DNA from: Aalborgiella sp043775055
GTDB taxonomy: Bacteria; Pseudomonadota; Gammaproteobacteria; Burkholderiales; Burkholderiaceae_C
DNA: 8,760 nt
Direction: 5' to 3'
Assembly: GCA_043775055.1 (NCBI GenBank)
Contig: JAYVSU010000070.1
Location: 1 to 8,760, forward strand
Every line of letters starts with the position of its first letter. The stretch's first letter is position 1. The translations under genes were made by a program, and so were the position numbers. Shown one piece after another: positions 1-6,912 of this stretch. The notes beneath the pieces were generated by a model. It did not search any database. It was not told where the DNA came from and was given only the letters and a program-made list of their open reading frames with translations.

Positions 1-1964
1 GCGAGATCAAGCGCGCGCAGGAGCTGGGCCTGCCGCACTACCCGGTTTTCACCCACAAACACCACACCGACGTGTCCTACCTCGCCTGCGCCAAGGCGCT
101 GCTGGATGCGCCCGATGCAATCTACCCACAGTTTGCCACCCACAACGCGGCAACGATTGCGGCTATTTTGCAAATGGCTGCTAAATCGGGTGCGCCTTTC
201 GAGCTACAACGCCTGCACGGCATGGGCGAAGGCGTCTACCGCGAGGTGCTGAAAAACCCACTCATCAGCTGCCGCGTCTACGCCCCCGTGGGTGCACACC
301 GCGACTTGTTGGCCTACTTGGTGCGTCGATTGCTGGAAAACGGCGCCAATTCGTCGTTTGTGCATCAATTAACAGACGAATCTGTCGGCATGGCTGAACT
401 CTTGATTTCTCCCCTGCGCCTAGAGCCACACAGCGCCTTTGCCTTGCCGCCGCAGCTGTTTGGCGCAGCAGCAACTGCCCGCAAAAACAGCACGGGCATT
501 GATTTGACGGTAGAAACCATGCGTGCCCCTCTATTGGCGGCCTACGACACCGCAACCGTACCTACGGTTGCTGAATACGCCGTTGCAGCCATCCCCGAAG
601 CGCTCAAAACCAGTCGGAGCAGCTACAAAACATGGAGCAAAACAGCGGTATCCGACCGCGCAACCATCCTCAGACAAGCGGCAGATGACTTAGACGCGCA
701 GTTGCCGCATTTCTGCGCCCTGCTGGTCAAAGAAGCCTTCAAAACCTGGGGCGATGCGGTGTCCGAAGTACGCGAAGCGGTGGACTTTTTACGCTACTAC
801 GCGGATGAAGCCGAGCGCGTCATGGCGCCCATCGCTTTACCGGGACCAACCGGTGAAACCAACGAGCTGCGCCTGATCGCGCGCGGCCCCTGGGTTTGCA
901 TCAGCCCGTGGAACTTCCCGTTGGCGATTTTTGCAGGCCAAGTTGCCGCCGCACTTGCAACGGGCAACACCGTGCTGGCCAAACCGGCCGAGCAAACGCC
1001 CGGTGTGGCGCAGGCCATGGTGACGCTGCTGCACAGCGCGGGTGTACCCAGCGGCGCATTGCAACTCCTGCACGGCGCGGGTGAGACGGTGGGTGCGGCC
1101 CTGGTCGCCGCCCCCGGCGTGGCGGGCGTGGTGTTCACTGGCTCGACGCAGGTCGCCAAAATCATCAACCGTGCGCTGGCGGCCAAAGACGGCCCTATCC
1201 TGCCTCTGATTGCCGAGACCGGCGGCATCAACGCCATGCTGGTCGACAGCACCGCCCTGCCCGAGCAGGTGGCAGACGCTGTAGTGCAAAGCGCCTTCCG
1301 CTCAGCGGGTCAGCGCTGCTCGGCGCTGCGGCTGCTGTGCGTGCATGAACAAATAGCCGATGGCGTGATCGAGATGATTCAAGGCGCGGCCCAAGAGCTA
1401 GTCATCGGCGATACGGCTGATCTAGCCACCGACGTGGGCCCGGTGATTGACCGTGAAGCCTTTGAAAACATCCAAAATCATCTTAAAAGACTCAATTTAG
1501 AGGCAAAACCGCTTCTAGCCGCCGTATTTAATGCCTCAACAGCTACAAATAATATAGCAAATGAAAGCCCCAATTTGATTCCGCCTTCCACCTTTGAGCT
1601 GGACGCCATCAGCGACATCGGTGCCGAAATCTTCGGCCCGATGCTGCATGTGGTGCGCTGGAGCGGCGACCCCGCAGACGTCATCGCGCAGATCAACGCC
1701 TTGGGCTACGGTCTGACGCTGGGCATCCAAACCCGCATCGACTCCCGTGCCCAGAGCTTGGCGCGGGCGGCGCATGTGGGTAACGTCTACATCAACCGCA
1801 ACATGATTGGCGCAGTCGTCGGCGTACAGCCTTTTGGTGGCGAGGGCTTGAGCGGCACCGGCCCCAAAGCCGGCGGGCCACATTATTTGTACCGCTTTTG
1901 CGCGGAGCAGACGCTGACGGTCAATACGACCGCTGCAGGCGGAAACGTGCAACTGCTGGCTTGA
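1..1964 (+). CDS. putA: PutA, bifunctional proline dehydrogenase / L-glutamate-gamma-semialdehyde dehydrogenase, 3' part
   Basis: The frame is open from base 3 to the TGA at 1962-1964, giving 653 visible residues; the start and any N-terminal DNA-binding domain lie upstream. PutA oxidises proline to glutamate in two steps, passing electrons to FAD and the quinone pool and then to NAD. The first part is the end of the proline dehydrogenase barrel (HTDVSYLACA; FELQRLHGMGEGVYREVL; the YLVRRLLENGANSSF stretch, whose Arg-Arg pair at 324-329 is expected to bind the proline carboxylate). The aldehyde dehydrogenase domain follows: SPWNFP near 903, FTGST near 1132, the catalytic Glu in AETGG (codon 1215-1217) and the catalytic Cys in GQRCS (codon 1317-1319), then EIFGP and PFGGEGLSGTGPKAGG. 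The protein ends soon after the family tail TAAGGN, so it lacks the extra C-terminal domain of the longest PutAs. A variable loop (about 1481-1580) is unusually AT-rich. No key residue is missing in the visible part. Confidence 0.97.
   Translation, partial: EIKRAQELGLPHYPVFTHKHHTDVSYLACAKALLDAPDAIYPQFATHNAATIAAILQMAAKSGAPFELQRLHGMGEGVYREVLKNPLISCRVYAPVGAHRDLLAYLVRRLLENGANSSFVHQLTDESVGMAELLISPLRLEPHSAFALPPQLFGAAATARKNSTGIDLTVETMRAPLLAAYDTATVPTVAEYAVAAIPEALKTSRSSYKTWSKTAVSDRATILRQAADDLDAQLPHFCALLVKEAFKTWGDAVSEVREAVDFLRYYADEAERVMAPIALPGPTGETNELRLIARGPWVCISPWNFPLAIFAGQVAAALATGNTVLAKPAEQTPGVAQAMVTLLHSAGVPSGALQLLHGAGETVGAALVAAPGVAGVVFTGSTQVAKIINRALAAKDGPILPLIAETGGINAMLVDSTALPEQVADAVVQSAFRSAGQRCSALRLLCVHEQIADGVIEMIQGAAQELVIGDTADLATDVGPVIDREAFENIQNHLKRLNLEAKPLLAAVFNASTATNNIANESPNLIPPSTFELDAISDIGAEIFGPMLHVVRWSGDPADVIAQINALGYGLTLGIQTRIDSRAQSLARAAHVGNVYINRNMIGAVVGVQPFGGEGLSGTGPKAGGPHYLYRFCAEQTLTVNTTAAGGNVQLLA
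1505..1563 (+). repeat. In-frame segment resembling a Comamonadaceae dispersed repeat, inside putA
   Basis: Within the otherwise GC-rich putA there is a sharply AT-richer block. It contains CTTCTAGCCGCCGT followed by AACAGCTACAAATAATATAG. This spacing of CTAGC, CCGT, AACAGCTA and TATAGC matches, from memory, a short repeat scattered between and within genes of Rhodoferax, Polaromonas and Acidovorax relatives (core roughly CTCTAGCGCCCGT, then CAGCTA and TATAGC). It translates without a stop and encodes the variable loop between the HLKRL and ISDIGAEIFGP parts of the aldehyde dehydrogenase domain. That loop is only some seven residues longer than in the E. coli-type protein as I recall it, so the element may have replaced part of the loop. 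The family assignment is from memory, and the exact ends are uncertain. Confidence 0.45.
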
Positions 1965-2076
1965 ACGGCTAAAAATCTCAGTATTTACCCTAGGAATGCG
2001 TGATAAATCAACTATTTAATGATTATTTTCATGTTGGAGGGAATGAAACGACTCGGTATACGCTCTCTTACAACAT

Positions 2077-2634
2077 ATGTTCAATGCAGCCGAAGACCGT
2101 TACAACAGCTGGGTACGCGACCACTACCGCTTTTTGCTGCGCAGCGCTTGGGTGTTGACCGGCTCGCGCGCTTTGGCCGAAGATGTCGCGCAAGACACAT
2201 TTGCCAGTGCCTGGAGATACCGCGCACAACTCAAATCTGCGGAATCTGCCCGCCCATGGTTGTTTCAGATTATGCGGCGGCATGCATTTCGCTACAACAC
2301 GCCGACAGCTTTGGTGTTTGAAACACTTGAAGACGGCATCGCATCAGCGTCATCGCAACAGGCAGATGTTACCGATGGTTTAGAGAGCGACAACCGTCTT
2401 GACATAACGAGCGCTTTGTCGCGCATCGCCCCCATTCACCGCGAAGTGCTGGTGCTGTATTACTTTGATGATATGAGCACGCAGCACATGGCACAGGCTT
2501 TGGATATTGCACCTGGCACGGTGCTATCACGGCTGGCACGGGCCAGAGATGTGTTGAAAGCAGCGTTACAGCCCGCATCCAAGGGCGTGTCTGAAACAAT
2601 CAGCGCCACTATCACCCCTTTGCGCAAAGTATAA
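2077..2634 (+). CDS. ECF-type RNA polymerase sigma factor
   Basis: This 185-residue protein has the two-domain plan of extracytoplasmic-function sigma factors. Sigma region 2 lies at about residues 12-75 (HYRFLLRSAWVLTG, then the typical AEDVAQDTFASAWR core-binding helix and PWLFQIMRRHAF). Region 4 lies at about 110-163 (ALSRIAPIHREVLVLYYFDDMS, then the helix-turn-helix ALDIAPGTVLSRLARARDVLK). A short loop joins them and there is no region 3, which is normal for the class. ATG 2077 is the only ATG after the in-frame TGA at 2044-2046, but it has no clear ribosome binding site. The gene is followed after 4 bases by a one-TM protein that is probably its anti-sigma factor, and then by sorA and sorB. 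The likely role is to direct RNA polymerase to the promoter of this module in response to an envelope signal. The ECF subgroup cannot be told by eye. Confidence 0.93.
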   Translation: MFNAAEDRYNSWVRDHYRFLLRSAWVLTGSRALAEDVAQDTFASAWRYRAQLKSAESARPWLFQIMRRHAFRYNTPTALVFETLEDGIASASSQQADVTDGLESDNRLDITSALSRIAPIHREVLVLYYFDDMSTQHMAQALDIAPGTVLSRLARARDVLKAALQPASKGVSETISATITPLRKV

Positions 2635-2638
2635 AACC

Positions 2639-3250
2639 ATGAAACAGGTTTCAACACCCTACTCAAGCGAAGCCGACGAAGCTTTTGACCAACGTATCAG
2701 AACCGAACTGGCTGTCGCTTTCAAAATTGATGCCATTCCCAAACATTTGCAGCGTGAAACGCCTTGGCTACAACGCAACTGGGTACAACGCGGCATCGCA
2801 GCACTGCTGATCACCGGAACCACGACAACTGCCGTACTAGCCATGCGTCCACCCGAGCTGGTGCGTGGTGCTATAGAGCATGAATACTACGAGCGCACAC
2901 TGCGCGGGAATTTCATGACGGGGCAAGAGTTGCTAAAACACTTAGGACAAGGCCACCGTACGCAAGTACCGGGTTATCCGCAGCTCATGCGGCCATGCGA
3001 CATCAAAGGCTTGACCGCCTACCACCTCACAACTTTTTTTGACAAAGGCGGCATGGTCACCGTGTTCTCTTTTGAAAAACCTGTCGCCTTGGCTGCAGAT
3101 TCAGGCTGGTGGAACGATGTGTACTGGCAGGTCGTGACCTCAACAGAGGGTAAACCTTTGGTGATGGTGGCGCAAAAGAAAAAAGCCCTAGAAGTTGCTC
3201 AGGCTTCGTTGACGCAACCAGCACCGGCATCGTCAACCAGCGGACCATGA
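2639..3250 (+). CDS. Putative membrane anti-sigma factor (DUF3379-like)
   Basis: The 203-residue protein starts 4 bases after the sigma factor stop, so the two are probably translationally coupled. Residues 1-50 are charged and hydrophilic, without a signal peptide, and would face the cytoplasm. Residues about 52-69 (RGIAALLITGTTTTAVLA) form one membrane segment. The remainder (about 70-203) would be periplasmic and ends in a low-complexity Ala/Ser/Thr/Pro tail. This order is typical of ECF anti-sigma factors. The outer domain, with HEYYERTLRGNFM, a lone Cys at residue 120 (MRPCDIKGL), YHLTTFFDKGG and VTVFSFEKPV, resembles DUF3379 proteins as I remember them. No zinc-binding HxxxCxxC motif is present, so it is not a ZAS-type anti-sigma factor. 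The assignment rests on gene position and topology. The signal it senses is unknown. Confidence 0.7.
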   Translation: MKQVSTPYSSEADEAFDQRIRTELAVAFKIDAIPKHLQRETPWLQRNWVQRGIAALLITGTTTTAVLAMRPPELVRGAIEHEYYERTLRGNFMTGQELLKHLGQGHRTQVPGYPQLMRPCDIKGLTAYHLTTFFDKGGMVTVFSFEKPVALAADSGWWNDVYWQVVTSTEGKPLVMVAQKKKALEVAQASLTQPAPASSTSGP

Positions 3251-3296
3251 ACTGATTTAACAAACAACCACTTAAAACTCAACAAAGGAGACTGAA

Positions 3297-4556
3297 ATGA
3301 ACACAACTATGCCAAAGAAACAACCACAGCCAGAACACAGCCCGCAAAGACGCCACCTGCTGGCAGGTGGTGCAAGCGCAATGGCCGCTATCGGCCTGGG
3401 CGCATTCAACCAGCAGGCACTGGCTGCCGATGCTGCGCCAGTGGCGACTGCTGCTGCATCGGCTATTAAACCGCTGCCCGCCTATGTGGCTTGGAAGGAC
3501 GCCAGCGCCATGATTGTCCACACCACCAGCACACTGGAAACTAAGCGCAGCGCCTTCGGCACCAGTGTCATCACCCCGACAGACCAAGTCTACATTCGCA
3601 ACAATCTACCAGCACCTACGGCCGACATTGTTGGCGACCGAGACGCGTGGGAAGTATTGGTAGAAGGTGTCAAGTCACCGCAAAAATTCAACCTTAAGCA
3701 ACTCAAAACCATCGGCTTAGAAACCACGGCGATGGTGCTGCAGTGCTCTGGCAATGGTCGCGGTCTTTTTCCCAGCAAACCCAGCGGAACACCTTGGCAG
3801 GTCGGCGCGGCGGGTTGCGTCGTGTGGAGCGGTGTTCCTGTGCGCACCCTGGTTGAAGCACTGGGCGGTGTCATGCAAGGCATGCCTTACATGACAGGGA
3901 CAGGCGGGGAGAAATTACCAGAAGGACTGGATCCCAAAAGCGTGATGGTTGAGCGCTCTGTTCCCATCAGCGCCATGCAAAATGCCTTGTTGGCCTGGGA
4001 AATGAATGGCGTGCCAATTCCTTTGGCCCATGGCGGCCCCTTGCGTTTGATCGTCCCAGGCTACAACGGCGTCAACAACGTCAAATACATCAAACGCTTG
4101 GCTTTCACGCAGGAGCAAAGCGATGCAGCGATTCAAAAAACCGGTTACCGCGTGTCTCCTGTAGGGCAAAAAGGCGATCCCAGCCATCCTTCGGTGTGGG
4201 AGCTGTCAGCCAAGTCTTGGATTAACTCACCCGGTCCAGACGCAGGCACCTTGTCTGCTGGCATGCACCAGATCAAAGGCGTCGGTTTTGGTGGGACGCA
4301 AGCCGTTAAAACGATTGAGGTCTCTGTGGATGGTGGCAAAACATGGAAAGAAGCGCAACTAATAGGCCCCGATCTTGGCAAATACGCGTGGCGTCAATTT
4401 GTACTACCGGTCAAATTGATGGCAGGAAGCTATGTGTTGATGAGCCGTGTGACTAACGTGCAAGGGCAACAACAAGCCGAGAGCCGTATCGAGAACACCG
4501 GCGGCTACTCCAACAGCAGCTGGCGCGATCATGCCATCTCCATCAATGTTATATAA
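3297..4556 (+). CDS. sorA: SorA-like periplasmic molybdopterin sulfite oxidase/dehydrogenase
   Basis: This 419-residue enzyme belongs to the sulfite oxidase family, which oxidises sulfite to sulfate (or acts on related substrates) at a molybdenum cofactor. A Tat signal peptide is visible (twin Arg at residues 18-19 in SPQRRHLLAGG, hydrophobic stretch to about 36, cleavage near ALAAD), so the folded protein is exported to the periplasm. The Mo-cofactor domain covers about 85-275. It includes YIRNNLPAP, the presumed Mo-ligand Cys150 in LQCSGNGRG, GTPWQVGAAG, and PLRLIVPGYNGVNNVKYIKRL. The C-terminal dimerisation domain covers about 295-419 (VSVDGGKTW, ending SWRDHAISINV). That domain separates it from YedY/MsrP, which lacks it. 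An AAAGGAG site at 3284-3290 lies 6 bases before the ATG. The next gene encodes a monoheme cytochrome, as in SorAB of Starkeya novella. One oddity is that Asn103 stands where sulfite oxidases usually have His (R-N-H), so the substrate is not certain. SoxC is a less likely alternative because no other sox genes are visible. Confidence 0.85.
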   Translation: MNTTMPKKQPQPEHSPQRRHLLAGGASAMAAIGLGAFNQQALAADAAPVATAAASAIKPLPAYVAWKDASAMIVHTTSTLETKRSAFGTSVITPTDQVYIRNNLPAPTADIVGDRDAWEVLVEGVKSPQKFNLKQLKTIGLETTAMVLQCSGNGRGLFPSKPSGTPWQVGAAGCVVWSGVPVRTLVEALGGVMQGMPYMTGTGGEKLPEGLDPKSVMVERSVPISAMQNALLAWEMNGVPIPLAHGGPLRLIVPGYNGVNNVKYIKRLAFTQEQSDAAIQKTGYRVSPVGQKGDPSHPSVWELSAKSWINSPGPDAGTLSAGMHQIKGVGFGGTQAVKTIEVSVDGGKTWKEAQLIGPDLGKYAWRQFVLPVKLMAGSYVLMSRVTNVQGQQQAESRIENTGGYSNSSWRDHAISINVI

Positions 4557-4590
4557 GTGCCCTCTTTATTTATTTATACTGACCTAAAAC

Positions 4591-4908
4591 ATGTCCAAAC
4601 ATTTATTTGCTGTTGTCTTAATCGCTTTACTCGCGACTTCTTCTCAAGCTCAAAACATCATGGAAGACGGAAAAAAACTATTTTTGCAAACGGCTGTCCC
4701 CGCATGCGCCATTTGCCACACCATGAAACATGCTGGGGCTGTAGGCGAAGTAGGACCATCTTTAGATGAGCTCAAACCAGATGCAACGCGTGTAGAAAAG
4801 GCGATACGCAACGGGCTGGGTCAAATGCCTGCCAACAAAAGTCTGAGCGATGCACAAGTCAAGCTTTTGTCAAAATATGTCGCTAGTGCGACCTCGGTAA
4901 AACCGTAA
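4591..4908 (+). CDS. sorB: SorB-like monoheme cytochrome c
   Basis: The 105-residue protein has a Sec signal peptide (MSKHLFAVVLIALLATSSQA, cleavage about residue 20) and a mature part of about 85 residues. One heme-binding CxxCH is present (C39-A-I-C42-H43). A probable axial Met79 lies in the GLGQMPAN context typical of small class I cytochromes c. It starts 34 bases after sorA and would accept electrons from the molybdenum enzyme in the periplasm and pass them towards a terminal oxidase. Size, order and heme count match the SorB subunit of SorAB. No good ribosome binding site precedes the ATG. The last codons and the TAA stop (4906-4908) overlap the start of a second copy of the putA 3' end, so the original C terminus of the cytochrome may have been altered at that junction. 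Confidence 0.88.
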   Translation: MSKHLFAVVLIALLATSSQAQNIMEDGKKLFLQTAVPACAICHTMKHAGAVGEVGPSLDELKPDATRVEKAIRNGLGQMPANKSLSDAQVKLLSKYVASATSVKP

Positions 4909-4948
4909 CACAACGGCGGCGGGCGGTAATGTGCATTTGCTGGCGTGG
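4902..4948 (+). pseudogene. Orphan second copy of the putA 3' end
   Basis: From 4910 the plus strand reads T-T-A-A-G-G-N-V-H-L-L-A-W, against T-T-A-A-G-G-N-V-Q-L-L-A-stop at the end of putA (1926-1964). Over these 39 bases 29 are identical. Nine of the ten differences are at third codon positions and the tenth is a synonymous CTG/TTG. The match probably extends left to 4902 (ACC GT AAC, for T-V-N with one base lost) and perhaps right to 4954. It has no start codon and ends in TGG where putA has TGA, so it is a non-coding remnant. It lies between sorB and the convergent GGDEF-EAL gene, and with putA it brackets the sigma/anti-sigma/sorAB module. Confidence 0.7.
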
Positions 4949-4957
4949 ATCGGCGCA

Positions 4958-6721
4958 TTAAACCGCGGACTGTTCACGGATATAGCTCTCCAATTGTGCA
5001 ATCGTCAAAGGTGGGCTGAACAAAAAGCCTTGGAAAAAGCCGCAGCCTTGCGCCGCTAAAAATTGCATCTGCGCCTCGGTTTCTACGCCCTCGGCCATCA
5101 CTTCCAAGCCCATGCTTTGCGCTAAAAAGATGATGGCGCGTGAAATGGCGGCGTCGCGCGGGTCGCTAGAGACGTCGGCGACGAAGCTTTTGTCGATTTT
5201 CAGCTGGTTCAACGGCAGGCGGTTGAGGTAGGCCAATGAGGAATAGCCCATGCCAAAATCATCCAATGACAATGTTACGCCCAGCGCTTTGAGCGTGCCC
5301 ATCTTGGCAATCGTCACATCCATGCGGTCGGCCAGCAGACTTTCGGTCAGCTCTAACTTGAGCTTGCTCGGTTGAATGCCTGTGCTTTTGATGAGTGCCA
5401 CAACGGAATCAACAAAATCTGGGTAACGGAACTGCCTAACACTCACATTCACAGAAATGCTCAAACCCGCTGTGCGTGGCTGCGGCGCCCACTGCGCAAG
5501 TTGCTTACACGCTTGCTCCAGCACCCAATGACCCAACGGCACAATCAAACCCGTTTCTTCAGCCACCGGGATGAACTCCGAGGGTTTCACTCTGCCGCGC
5601 TCAGGATGCTGCCAACGCAACAGGGCCTCCACGCCAGTGATCCTGCGACCAACATCAAACTGCGGTTGGTAGTACACGACAAATTGTCGCTGCTCTAAAC
5701 CTGCGCGTAAGTCAGCACTCAAAGCCGCGCTGGCGCTGACGATGGCTTGCATCGAAGGGTCAAAAAAACAAACCGTGTTGCGCCCCAAGTTTTTGGCTTG
5801 GTACATGGCTAAATCAGCTTGTTTGAGCAAATCGCTGACTTCAATCACACCACCCTGCTGTTTAGAAAACGGTGTCACACCAATGCTGCCCGTGCTGTAA
5901 TGCTGCTGGCCGCTTAAGTCATACGGTTCGCGCAACGTGACCAAGACTTTGTCTGCCACGATTTGCGCTTTGCGGGCGGCAGCCTGAGCATCCGCACCCA
6001 AGTTTTGTAACAGAACCACAAATTCATCACCACCCAAACGCGCAACGGTATCTGTTTTACGTACACAGCCTTTCAAACGGGCTGCCACTTTTTGTAACAA
6101 TACATCGCCTTGAGGATGACCCAAAGTATCGTTAAGTATTTTGAAATTATCCAAATCAATGAACATCAGCGCACCAAACTGACCATTGATGGCACTGTCT
6201 GCCAGGGCATGCGCAAGCCGGTCTTGTAACAACTGGCGATTCGGCAGCTCTGTCAAAGGGTCGTAAAAAGCCAAGTGGTGGATTTTTTCTTCCGCCACCT
6301 TGCGCTGCGTCACGTCTCGAAAATAAACCGCCAAACCGTCGGCAAAGGGGTGGATACGTAACTCCAGCCACAGCCCAGCAGACACAAAAAAGTCTTCAAA
6401 CTCAACACGACGATTGCTCTCCAAGGCTTGCTCGATGTGCCACTTCAAGCGCTCTTGCAAACTGGCACCAAATTCTTGCCAGATTAATTTTCCCAGCAAC
6501 TCTGCCGATGACCGCTGTAGTAAGCGCTCACTTTCATGGTTTAAGTAGGTAAAACATGCCGCCCGATCCAAAGTGACAAAAGCTTCACTGATGCTGGCCA
6601 ATGTGGTGGACAGGCGCATAGCTAGACGACTTAGGTCGTCGGCTTCATATTCCTTATCCAGCAAAGCTACCGCGCGAGGCATACGGGTGTTCACAAAAGA
6701 TGACTCCATTGAAGTGCGCAT
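4958..6721 (-). CDS. PAS-GGDEF-EAL cyclic-di-GMP synthase/phosphodiesterase
   Basis: The 587-residue protein has no signal peptide or membrane segment, so it is cytoplasmic. A PAS-like sensor covers about residues 37-140 (AFVTLDRAACFTYLNHESERLL, ending in AVYFRDVTQRKVAEEKI). The GGDEF cyclase domain covers about 147-322 (FYDPLTELPNR, IDLDNFKILNDTLGH, intact GGDEF at 230-234). An intact RxxD inhibitory site (R221-K-T-D224) lies five residues before it. The EAL phosphodiesterase domain covers about 335-580, with E365-A-L, Asn in SVNVS, ELTES, DDFG (487-490), KIDKSF, EGVET and the QGFLFSPP end. All key residues for both activities are visible, so either or both could operate. The start is at 6721 because an in-frame TGA lies directly upstream; Met5 and Met14 are alternatives, and no strong ribosome binding site is seen. 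It is convergent with sorB and divergent from the genes at 7204 onward. Confidence 0.95.
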   Translation of the reverse strand: MRTSMESSFVNTRMPRAVALLDKEYEADDLSRLAMRLSTTLASISEAFVTLDRAACFTYLNHESERLLQRSSAELLGKLIWQEFGASLQERLKWHIEQALESNRRVEFEDFFVSAGLWLELRIHPFADGLAVYFRDVTQRKVAEEKIHHLAFYDPLTELPNRQLLQDRLAHALADSAINGQFGALMFIDLDNFKILNDTLGHPQGDVLLQKVAARLKGCVRKTDTVARLGGDEFVVLLQNLGADAQAAARKAQIVADKVLVTLREPYDLSGQQHYSTGSIGVTPFSKQQGGVIEVSDLLKQADLAMYQAKNLGRNTVCFFDPSMQAIVSASAALSADLRAGLEQRQFVVYYQPQFDVGRRITGVEALLRWQHPERGRVKPSEFIPVAEETGLIVPLGHWVLEQACKQLAQWAPQPRTAGLSISVNVSVRQFRYPDFVDSVVALIKSTGIQPSKLKLELTESLLADRMDVTIAKMGTLKALGVTLSLDDFGMGYSSLAYLNRLPLNQLKIDKSFVADVSSDPRDAAISRAIIFLAQSMGLEVMAEGVETEAQMQFLAAQGCGFFQGFLFSPPLTIAQLESYIREQSAV

Positions 6722-6752
6722 TCATCATACGACGACTTCGATTTATCGCCCA

Positions 6753-6783
6753 GCCTCAATCAACCGTTACTTGAAATTGAGGC
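6753..6783. repeat. Perfect 8-bp inverted repeat upstream of the GGDEF-EAL gene
   Basis: GCCTCAAT at 6753-6760 is exactly complementary to ATTGAGGC at 6776-6783, with a 15-base spacer. It lies 32 bases from the GGDEF-EAL start codon, in its presumed 5' untranslated region. It could be a protein-binding operator or an RNA hairpin in the leader. No run of U follows on either strand, so a terminator is unlikely. Confidence 0.4.
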
Positions 6784-6884
6784 ATTTAGCAGTACAAAAC
6801 CAAGGTCTTGAGTAACAATAAATGTAGAAATCAAGGGTAAAAATCACAAACTAGATGGTATTAAGAACAATTTGCAACCTAAAT

Positions 6885-6912
6885 TTGACACGCATTCATG
6901 TTGTTTTACTAT
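6885..6912 (+). promoter_or_regulatory. Sigma-70-type promoter reading towards 7204
   Basis: A perfect -35 hexamer TTGACA (6885-6890) is followed after 16 bases by TACTAT (6907-6912), which matches the -10 consensus at its three most conserved positions. The surrounding sequence is AT-rich. Transcription would begin near 6919 and run into the gene at 7204. This is the best housekeeping promoter I see in the window. Confidence 0.5.

Noticed and set aside
797..1289. Two long minus-strand frames opposite putA
   Set aside because: They are shadows of GC-rich coding sequence; the plus-strand frame carries every expected PutA motif.
2043..2321. ATG at 2043 preceded by GGAGG at 2036-2040, opening a frame into the sigma gene
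   Set aside because: The spacing to the ATG is only 2 bases, and most of the frame overlaps the sigma factor in another register. The peptide shows no family features.
3297..4908. SoxCD or YedY/MsrP identity for the molybdenum enzyme and cytochrome
   Set aside because: No other sox genes are seen and the cytochrome is small and monoheme, unlike the usual SoxD. The C-terminal dimerisation domain is absent from YedY/MsrP, and no MsrQ-like membrane partner follows.
5372..5698. 108-codon plus-strand frame inside the GGDEF-EAL gene
   Set aside because: It is antisense to conserved EAL-domain sequence, with no ribosome binding site and no recognisable motif.
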